In this document: positions 1 to 5,794 of the stretch, in pieces
How the letters are laid out: each line of letters begins with the position of its first letter
Position numbering within the stretch: position 1 is the first letter of the stretch
The notes under the pieces: generated by a model
Database searches by the model: none
What the model saw: only the letters and a program-made list of their open reading frames with translations
What the model was told of the DNA's origin: nothing
Assembly: GCA_910588285.1 (NCBI GenBank)
Contig: CAJUQB010000141.1
Span: forward strand, 1-9,762
Direction: 5' to 3'
Length of the DNA stretch: 9,762 nucleotides
Source of the DNA: an uncultured Lachnospiraceae bacterium
GTDB lineage: Bacteria > Bacillota > Clostridia > Lachnospirales > Lachnospiraceae
Program-made: the position numbers and the translations under genes

Positions 1-862
1 CCCAGCTGCTGACTTCCGGATTTTTATAATCCCCTTTCCGGTATCTGCGGTATCCTTTGAATTCCCGAAGGATAAAGCCGTCCTCGCACCGCTGCATCAG
101 GTACATCCTGGCATCCTCCGTCACAACCGTGCCGGCTTTGCCGATGGATTTGAAGGTGACCTCATGGCGGCAGCGCAGACAGCGCCCCATCTTGTTATGA
201 CGGGGTTCCCTGACTGCCACTTCTTTTCCACAGAACGTACAATATCCGGTCTTTGCCCCTTTCCTGCTGTACTGGTAAAAGATATAATTTTCTGTAATGC
301 CCACTTTATCAACCCAGCGATGCCAGTCTTTAGGCAGCTCCGGTGTCTGTTCCAGGTCCAGGTCCCAGGGGGCGGTCTCTCTCTTATGGCGTTGCTTTAG
401 TTCTTCTGCACGGATCTTTAACTGATATTCAAACAGCCCCTGATAGCCTCCATGCTTTCCGCCAAGATATTTTTTTATCAGGTCATGCCCCTGTGGACTG
501 ATCCACTTATTTCTTGAAGCGTAGAAATACTCCGGCCATGGAAGCATATCCAGCTTTGCCGTCAGCCATCTCTGTTTGATGCGGTCATAGGTGATAAATT
601 CCCCCTTTTCCTTATCAATATATAATTCATAAGCAGGTTTTCTCCCTCCCGTCCGCATATGATCCGGAAGGAAAAATGCCGCTTTTAAAAAGCCGTGTAT
701 GATCTGGCAGCGCATATACAGGCTGCATTGGTAAGATAAGTAAACACGCTCGCCATTCCAGCTTTTATAAACAGTGCGCTGCGGCACATCTGCATCTGCC
801 ATCTGCATCATTTTAGAAGTAGCATTGATGCTCCTTAATTTCAGCAGTTCCTTTTTTTTCAT
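1..862 (-). CDS. pcfJ: PcfJ-like protein, N-terminal part (runs off left edge)
   Basis: This frame is open from an ATG at 862-860 to the window edge, giving 287 codons without a stop; the C-terminus is outside. The protein starts MKKKELLKLRSINATSK. It carries a zinc-ribbon-like motif with two CxxC pairs (Cys208/Cys211 in GYCTFCGKEV and Cys228/Cys231 in GRCLRCRHEV), followed by a basic, Tyr/Arg-rich stretch (FKGYRRYRKGDY near 268-279). This layout matches PcfJ-like proteins of clostridial mobile elements; PcfJ was named on pCF10 and its biochemical role is not established. The start is supported by AAAGGAGG at 874-881, 11 nt upstream, and by an ATGA overlap with the preceding gene, which suggests translational coupling. 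Nucleic-acid binding through the zinc ribbon is inference. Family identity is by pattern recognition and is fairly secure; function is unknown. Confidence 0.8.
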   Translation of the reverse strand, partial: MKKKELLKLRSINATSKMMQMADADVPQRTVYKSWNGERVYLSYQCSLYMRCQIIHGFLKAAFFLPDHMRTGGRKPAYELYIDKEKGEFITYDRIKQRWLTAKLDMLPWPEYFYASRNKWISPQGHDLIKKYLGGKHGGYQGLFEYQLKIRAEELKQRHKRETAPWDLDLEQTPELPKDWHRWVDKVGITENYIFYQYSRKGAKTGYCTFCGKEVAVREPRHNKMGRCLRCRHEVTFKSIGKAGTVVTEDARMYLMQRCEDGFILREFKGYRRYRKGDYKNPEVSSW

Positions 863-1407
863 AGCAGGGCCACCCTCCTTTCTGTCAGATCTGCTCCATA
901 CCAGGTATCAGGAAGAACCTTTATTCCATCCACCTGCGCCAGCGCGATCTGGATAATATGTCCATTTACCGGGTTTTCTTTTGCAAAGGCAAGGATATCG
1001 CCCTTTGTGCCGCTGGCTACCGGGTCGATCCCCCTCACCACGGCATAGCCCAAAACAGCCTTCGCCTTATCCTTTATCACATGGCGGCTCCATTCCCGCA
1101 ACGGATGGTCGGCAATGAAAGCAAGGGCATGGAGAAAGAAATCCTCCTTTGTCAGCTTTTTCAGTATCGTCAGTTCTGTGCAGGAGATCTTCGTATCATT
1201 CCCATCCTCGTCCATGTCTCCCCCGGCATTTACAATGTAGTATTCAGCCTGGTCCATGTTGGAATAATAATTCAGACAGTCAAGGGGGTTCTCCGCACAG
1301 TGGAAACCATTCTGGCCGCAGTTTGCTTTTTCCGTCTTATTAAGCCCCATCATAAACTGATACCCCCGGCAGATAAGGCCGGGCGCAAAACCTTTATATG
1401 CTATCAT
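859..1407 (-). CDS. DUF7666-like small soluble protein
   Basis: This encodes 182 residues. The N-terminal ~85 residues (MIAYKGFAPGLICRGYQF, then GFHCAENPLDCLNYY near 34-48, then CTELTILKKLT near 76-86) resemble a domain I recognise as DUF7666, found in phage and mobile-element proteins whose biochemical function is unknown to me. The conserved GFH-C-E-PLD core contains two cysteines, but no enzyme signature is evident. The C-terminal half (about 95-182) is alpha/beta-like in composition and I do not recognise it. The start is secure: AGGAGGT at 1415-1421 lies 7 nt before the ATG. The gene follows the pcfK-like stop by about 20 nt, and its TGA overlaps the pcfJ ATG. There is no signal peptide or membrane segment. 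The gene call is firm; the domain name is moderately firm. Confidence 0.75.
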   Translation of the reverse strand: MIAYKGFAPGLICRGYQFMMGLNKTEKANCGQNGFHCAENPLDCLNYYSNMDQAEYYIVNAGGDMDEDGNDTKISCTELTILKKLTKEDFFLHALAFIADHPLREWSRHVIKDKAKAVLGYAVVRGIDPVASGTKGDILAFAKENPVNGHIIQIALAQVDGIKVLPDTWYGADLTERRVALL

Positions 1408-1427
1408 CCTCTACACCTCCTATATAT

Positions 1428-2423
1428 TCATCCGGCCTTCTTTTCCGGCGTCAGCATGCTTTCCAGGGAGAGCTGCTCCATAAAGGACATCTGCCCGCTC
1501 TCAGCAGGCTCCTTTTTTTCTGGTTTCTTTTCCGCAGGCTTTTTGGCGGGAGATTTCTTTGCACTGGTTTTCTTTCCTTTTGAACCGGCCGTTGTCCTCC
1601 CCATATAAGGTTTGGCGACAAATTTCTCCTCATCCTCTTTGTCCTCTTTCACGTCCATGGTCCGGAAATATTCTTCTGCCCAGTGGTAACAGAGGTCATC
1701 AGGAATATCGCTGGAATAACAGGGCGTATCCCGGCCCGGCTGTATCCCGGCCGCCTTCATCTCGTCCTGGACATATTCATATGCTTTCCGGTTGATATAC
1801 TGAAAACAGCGGATCATGTTCTTCTGGGGAAGCATGACCTGTCTCGCAAATGCCGCATCCTCCAGGCATGCTGTCTGGATATATTCAGAAACACATTCCT
1901 TCATGTTGCGGCGTGTCAGCTTTTCTGTATCAGTTTCCACTCTTTTCATGGACTCTGACATCAGTTCCGCCTCACTCATGGTCATGATCCGCTCCATCTG
2001 TGCCTTTTGTGCGTCCTTCTTTGCCTGCTGTCTGGCCTCCCATTCCGCTTTGCGTCTGGCCTCTGCCGCCTCATGCTCCGCACGCTTTTTATCCTCCGAT
2101 TCTTTTTCCGCACCAGAGGCTTTTGTTTCACCCTCCACATCCTCGGTATCCTCTGTTTCATTGTTTCCCGGACCGGATTCTTCTTCCCCGTCCTCATATG
2201 CTGCATCCGGATCAGCTTCCTCCTGGGCCGGAAGGGAAAGCGCAGCCGGTTCCTGCCTGTCGGTGTCAAAGGGCACCTCTCCGGCCAGATCCCCGCTGTC
2301 GGTAAATCCATCGGAGAATCCGCTATCTTCCTTTCCGGAATTGCCCGCCGGCAATCCCCCGTCCTCAAAAGGGTTTTCTTCCATACACACTTCCATGTTC
2401 ATATCTTCAAATGCACTGTTCAT
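1428..2423 (-). CDS. pcfK: PcfK-like protein with AcrIIA9-family-like core
   Basis: This encodes 331 residues in four parts: an acidic low-complexity N-terminus (about 10-105, rich in Glu, Asp and Gly); a highly charged, probably coiled-coil segment (about 108-148, with EARRKAEWEARQQAKKDAQK); a folded helical core (about 172-258, with CVSEYIQTAC, MIRCFQYINRKAYEYVQ and DDLCYHWAEEYFRTMD); and a Lys/Pro-rich basic tail (about 282-305) ending in a short motif with QLSLESML. The core resembles PcfK-like proteins, some of which are classed as AcrIIA9-type Cas9 inhibitors. That relation is from family knowledge and inhibition is not shown here. I chose the ATG at 2423-2421 over an in-frame ATG at 2480 because AAAGGAG (2431-2437) sits 7 nt upstream of it and the intervening bases form a hairpin. 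An element accessory or host-defence role is inference. Confidence 0.72.
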   Translation of the reverse strand: MNSAFEDMNMEVCMEENPFEDGGLPAGNSGKEDSGFSDGFTDSGDLAGEVPFDTDRQEPAALSLPAQEEADPDAAYEDGEEESGPGNNETEDTEDVEGETKASGAEKESEDKKRAEHEAAEARRKAEWEARQQAKKDAQKAQMERIMTMSEAELMSESMKRVETDTEKLTRRNMKECVSEYIQTACLEDAAFARQVMLPQKNMIRCFQYINRKAYEYVQDEMKAAGIQPGRDTPCYSSDIPDDLCYHWAEEYFRTMDVKEDKEDEEKFVAKPYMGRTTAGSKGKKTSAKKSPAKKPAEKKPEKKEPAESGQMSFMEQLSLESMLTPEKKAG

Positions 2424-2430
2424 ATCTGAT

Positions 2431-2437
2431 CTCCTTT
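2431..2437 (-). promoter_or_regulatory. Ribosome binding site of the pcfK-like gene
   Basis: The minus-strand AAAGGAG is 7 nt from the ATG at 2423. It supports the internal start rather than the in-frame ATG at 2480. Confidence 0.75.
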
Positions 2438-2441
2438 CATC

Positions 2442-2478
2442 AAAAACGGCATGGAGCGGGGAAAACCCATTCCATGCC
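2442..2478 (-). terminator. Intercistronic hairpin with short U-run before pcfK
   Basis: A perfect 8-bp stem pairs GGCATGGA (2448-2455) with TCCATGCC (2471-2478), with an inner GGG/CCC pairing around an AAAA loop. On the minus strand the stem is followed by G and five U residues (2446-2442). It lies between the primase-like stop and the pcfK ribosome binding site. It could be a leaky terminator lowering downstream expression, or an mRNA processing or stability element. Confidence 0.5.
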
Positions 2479-2504
2479 ATAGCTGCCGTCCGCCCCTCAT
2501 CCCC

Positions 2505-4124
2505 TCATTTTTTCGCAAGAAAAGGAGAAAAGCGTACAGGTTCAAATGTGCTGCCGTCTATGTAAAAATAGCGGCGGCCTGTTCCATCGTCCAGCTCCAC
2601 CACATCCGAAGATGCAAGGGGGCGTCCTTTGTATCCTTCCGGCACCTGCTTTTTATAGTGTGCCGAAATCTGTTCCAATATTTCCGTATCTTTCCACTGT
2701 TCCGGACAGGCAAGCTCCGAATCGCATACCAGCCGGTAATCTGAAGCCGGGGGCTGTTCATATCCTGCCCTGTGCAGATCCTGAATCCCCTTAAAAGCAA
2801 AAGGGATGGTCTCCCGGTCTGCGTCAAAGGAAAGCTGGTAAATGCGGAACCTCCATCTGCGGTGTGGGAAATTCAGAAGTTCATCTGACAATCCCTTTCC
2901 TTTCTGGCAGAAAACCGCCTGGCCTTTCTGTAAATTCTGATCCCCACCTTCTTTCTGCTGTTTTTCTTTCCGGAGTGCAAGCTGCCAGTCATCGATCCCC
3001 TTGTAATTGGGATTCCAGGTCAGCCGCCGGCACTCCATTCCCTGCTGCCTCGCCAGCAGGTATATCTTGGAACTTCCTTTCGCGATCATCTCATTGCTGT
3101 ACTTGTCCATGTCGTGGGCCTCGATGATCAATTCCGTACCGTTCTGCGCCAAAAGCCCGAACAGAGGCCCAAGCTGCGCTACATTGTTTGCCCCTGCCAC
3201 CGCCACAAAAGAACGGTTCAGCAGTACATGGGCAATGTCCGCTTTCAGTATCCCCTCCGTGACATAGATGGTCCGGGCAAAGGGATTCCCTATGAAATGC
3301 ACCGGGCTCCCGGAAGTGACTCCCATATTTTTCGTGGAGGAGGAAAGCCAGATATATTTGGTCCCGGCTTTCTCCGGCGGGTCATCCTTATCCTTAAAGG
3401 GAGCATCCAGGAGGATCTGCATCCCCCGGATCAGCCCGTCAATGCCGATGGCCGGTATCAGGATGCCCGCCGTGCGGCTGCCAAACTTTGCAGTCCAGTA
3501 TCCGCCCTCATGGAGATAGAACCCCGGAACCCCCTCCACTTTACATCCCTGCTTCATCAGCCTCTCTGTCAGGGAGCGGCACAGAAAATAGGGCGGGGTG
3601 CTCTTAAACCCCAGGCTGTCGATCTGTTCATCCGAAAGCCCCCGCTTCTCCGAGCGCAGGTGCGCCCGGTGTGCGGAAGTCAGGGACAGCATTTCCAGCA
3701 GCAGGGAATAGGTCTGGTGTATCTCCTGGGGGCCGGCACGCTCCGCCTGGGAAATCCCGGTTTCCTTTTGGCTGCCGGCGCAAAGGTTCCCTGACGGAAC
3801 CCCTGCGCCGGGATTTATGTTCTCTGCCTGCCCGTATCCCCAGGAAGTATCCCCCGCCTGAAGCGCGTCACAGATCTCCCGGTAGGCTTCGGAATTGGTG
3901 GTATTGTTGACCCTTGCATACAGGTTCAGCATCCCGCCGTGTTCGCCGCAGTAGTTGCACCGCCACACGTTCTTGATAAAATTGACATTCATCTTCCCTC
4001 TCCGGTCGCCGCAGAACGGGCAGTCCGTATAGGCGCTGTCCGCCTGCCTGCGCCGGATATGCAAATGCAGCAGCTCCACCACATCCATGATCCCGAACGG
4101 GAAATCCTGTGAAAACGAGCCCAT
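2505..4124 (-). CDS. Primase-like protein: CHC2-like zinc finger, Toprim, C-terminal YodL domain
   Basis: This encodes 539 residues. A zinc finger at about 33-64 has C35PFC38 and C56NYC59 plus His62, like the CHC2 finger of DnaG-type primases. A Toprim-like domain at about 285-380 shows the acidic signature: Glu290 in YVTEG, Asp338-x-Asp340 in EAHDMD, then GIDDW at 376-380. A ~45-residue linker rich in Lys/Gln follows. The C-terminal ~110 residues (about 426-536: RFRIYQLSF, then SDYRLVCDSEL, then GYKGRPLASSDVVELDD and RYFYIDG) match the YodL-type domain of clostridial mobile-element proteins, whose role is unknown. The RNA-polymerase core domain of DnaG is not obvious between finger and Toprim, so primer synthesis is inferred. 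A GTG at 4133 is rejected as start because it abuts AAGGAGG (4134-4140); the ATG at 4124 has 9-nt spacing. Confidence 0.85.
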   Translation of the reverse strand: MGSFSQDFPFGIMDVVELLHLHIRRRQADSAYTDCPFCGDRRGKMNVNFIKNVWRCNYCGEHGGMLNLYARVNNTTNSEAYREICDALQAGDTSWGYGQAENINPGAGVPSGNLCAGSQKETGISQAERAGPQEIHQTYSLLLEMLSLTSAHRAHLRSEKRGLSDEQIDSLGFKSTPPYFLCRSLTERLMKQGCKVEGVPGFYLHEGGYWTAKFGSRTAGILIPAIGIDGLIRGMQILLDAPFKDKDDPPEKAGTKYIWLSSSTKNMGVTSGSPVHFIGNPFARTIYVTEGILKADIAHVLLNRSFVAVAGANNVAQLGPLFGLLAQNGTELIIEAHDMDKYSNEMIAKGSSKIYLLARQQGMECRRLTWNPNYKGIDDWQLALRKEKQQKEGGDQNLQKGQAVFCQKGKGLSDELLNFPHRRWRFRIYQLSFDADRETIPFAFKGIQDLHRAGYEQPPASDYRLVCDSELACPEQWKDTEILEQISAHYKKQVPEGYKGRPLASSDVVELDDGTGRRYFYIDGSTFEPVRFSPFLAKK

Positions 4125-4133
4125 CGCCTGCAC

Positions 4134-4140
4134 CCTCCTT
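4134..4140 (-). promoter_or_regulatory. Ribosome binding site of the primase-like gene
   Basis: The minus-strand AAGGAGG is 9 nt from the ATG at 4124 but directly abuts the GTG at 4133. This decides for the ATG. Confidence 0.75.
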
Positions 4141-4177
4141 CCTTGCTGTCTCCTTTTGTGCGCTCCATTGCCTGCGT

Positions 4178-5728
4178 TTATCCGGCTTTTTTAGCAGCCA
4201 GGGAATCCAGCATGATCTGGGCCGCCGCGCGGAGGATATTGTTATCCCCCCGGTAGCCGCCGTACAGATAGAATTTCAGGCTGGGAGGCCGCCGTTCTGC
4301 CACTTCCGCTATGGTCTGCCCCTTGCAGACGCCGGTATCCACTACTACCTTTCCGGCTTCCTCAAAGGTCATCAGCTTGACGATCTCTTCCACGGGCATA
4401 TCCGGCGTATACCTGGCATCTGCTTTTTCCTGTACCGTTTCCCCGGATACAGGCAGGCCCAGGACTTCCGGCGCCGGACCTCTGCCTTCCGCATTTTCCG
4501 CACTTGCCGTATTTCCACCGGCAGATGCGGCGGCCTCTGTGGGAACATTCTGTCCGCTAAGCAGCGCCATCATGTCCTGGACTGCTTTCCCGGTATCTCC
4601 CTCCATATCCTTCCTTTCGGAAACAGGGAGGCTATTTCCCGTTTCTCCCGCCGCAGGCATTTCTGCATTTTTCTGTACCGGAAGGGATTCTGGTTCCCCT
4701 GCCCTTACAGGCTGTTCCCCGGTCCCGGCAGGCTGTGCCGTTCCCTGAACCTTTGTTGTCTGCGGTCCCACCGGCAGGCTGCTGTTTTCAGCCGGCTCCT
4801 GAATCCTGGCTGATGGTTCCGTTTTATTCTCTCCACTTGCTTCCACGGTCTGCACTGCTCCTGCAGAGGGCTGTCCTGACGGTTCCTGTGCGGCGCCGGA
4901 TTGCACCGGGAGCGTTCCGAAACTTTTTCCCGGACCTGCCGGAAGGCATTCTGAACCGCCCTGGGAACCAGCCGGAGGGCTTGCCGCAGCATTTCCATTC
5001 CCCGCCATTGCTTCAAGCGGAGTTTTTGCCTCTGCTTCTGTGTGCGGCGCCGGATTGTTTCCCCCAGCCCCGGCATTTACAGCCGCCTTTGCGCCCTGAA
5101 TGGGCAGCCCGGAGGTCTGTGCCGGTTTTTCCTGCTGCGGTATCTCTTTCTTTTCCGCTGCCGCCGGGAACGCTGTGACCGTACTTCTGGCTGGCGCCGT
5201 ATCCGGCTGTTTCCTTTCTGCGGAAACCGCAGCTGTGCCAGTCAAGGCAGTTGTTTCCTTCCTCTGGGAGGTTCCATTGAAAGGAATCCTGCTCCCGTAA
5301 CGGCTCCCTTTTGCGTCCATGCCCACATCGGCGAACTGGATGCCAAAGCCTGCATCGGACAACGCCTCATCCATAGCCGCATACTGTGCCGCCTGGATAT
5401 ACTGCCCTCCCGGCGCCTCTTCCTTTGTGCAGCTGGAAGTAAAGCTGCCAATGGGGTTTTCATCGGTGCGCTCCAAAAAAACCTGTGCCTCATAGATCGC
5501 CATCTGCTCCGTGATGCGCAGGGCGTTCAGGCGGATGCGGCCTTTGGGGTTCGCAAGCCGGAACCATAACTTTTTATAACGGAGATCCAGCTGCATCATT
5601 TCCTCCCCGTTTTCCGGGGAGATGATACGGCGGAGCAGTTTCAGGGGATTAAAGCCCGGCACCTTGTTCAGCTCTGCCACCGCAGGGATATTCTCGTACA
5701 TGGTTGCTGTCTGTTCATTCTTGTTCAT
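4178..5728 (-). CDS. Putative single-strand annealing (Rad52-like) protein with long Ala/Pro/Gly linker
   Basis: This encodes 516 residues in three parts. The N-terminal ~150 residues look folded, with LDLRYKKLWFRLANPKGRIR near 47-66, then EAQVFLERTDENPIGSFTSS, then QYIQAAQYAAMDEALSDAGFGIQF near 109-132. This order (beta-strand substrate-shape region, then a helix reading A-x-x-x-A-x-x-x-A-GFG-x-Q) resembles Rad52/Sak-type annealing proteins of phages. Residues ~155-435 are a low-complexity Ala/Pro/Gly/Glu linker. The last ~77 residues (MTFEEAGKVVV, CKGQTIAEVAERRPPSLKFY at 468-487, ILRAAAQIMLD) form a compact module like small KGKTLAEVA-type tails of exonuclease X or DUF3820 proteins. The exonuclease and helicase upstream in the same operon support a recombination role. 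AGGAG (5736-5740) lies 7 nt before the ATG. The gene is certain; the function is a hypothesis from motif and context. Confidence 0.6.
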   Translation of the reverse strand: MNKNEQTATMYENIPAVAELNKVPGFNPLKLLRRIISPENGEEMMQLDLRYKKLWFRLANPKGRIRLNALRITEQMAIYEAQVFLERTDENPIGSFTSSCTKEEAPGGQYIQAAQYAAMDEALSDAGFGIQFADVGMDAKGSRYGSRIPFNGTSQRKETTALTGTAAVSAERKQPDTAPARSTVTAFPAAAEKKEIPQQEKPAQTSGLPIQGAKAAVNAGAGGNNPAPHTEAEAKTPLEAMAGNGNAAASPPAGSQGGSECLPAGPGKSFGTLPVQSGAAQEPSGQPSAGAVQTVEASGENKTEPSARIQEPAENSSLPVGPQTTKVQGTAQPAGTGEQPVRAGEPESLPVQKNAEMPAAGETGNSLPVSERKDMEGDTGKAVQDMMALLSGQNVPTEAAASAGGNTASAENAEGRGPAPEVLGLPVSGETVQEKADARYTPDMPVEEIVKLMTFEEAGKVVVDTGVCKGQTIAEVAERRPPSLKFYLYGGYRGDNNILRAAAQIMLDSLAAKKAG

Positions 5729-5756
5729 CTTAAAACTCCTTTCTTTAAATAAATAA

Positions 5757-5790
5757 GGGATACCCCGTGCATTTTCTGCACCTGCATCCC
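5757..5790. repeat. Hairpin in the recD2 to putative annealase gap region
   Basis: Outer arms GGGAT (5757-5761) and ATCCC (5786-5790) enclose an inner stem GTGCA (5767-5771) / TGCAC (5777-5781) with a TTTTC loop and an asymmetric internal loop. On the plus strand it is followed by five T residues (5792-5796), on the minus strand only by TTATTTATTT. On the coding (minus) strand it lies just downstream of helicase transcription and ahead of the next gene's ribosome binding site. A weak attenuator or mRNA-stability element is possible. Confidence 0.35.
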
Positions 5791-5794
5791 ATTT

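Noticed and set aside
1816..2565. Plus-strand Ser-rich frame opposite the pcfK-like gene
   Set aside because: Its composition (long Ser/Ala/Pro runs) is the mirror of the acidic and Lys-rich codons of the minus gene; no start signal or domain was seen.
1428..4189. Shared KKAG endings of the pcfK-like and putative annealase proteins
   Set aside because: Only four residues are shared and the surrounding DNA differs, so coincidence is more likely than a repeat or a tag.
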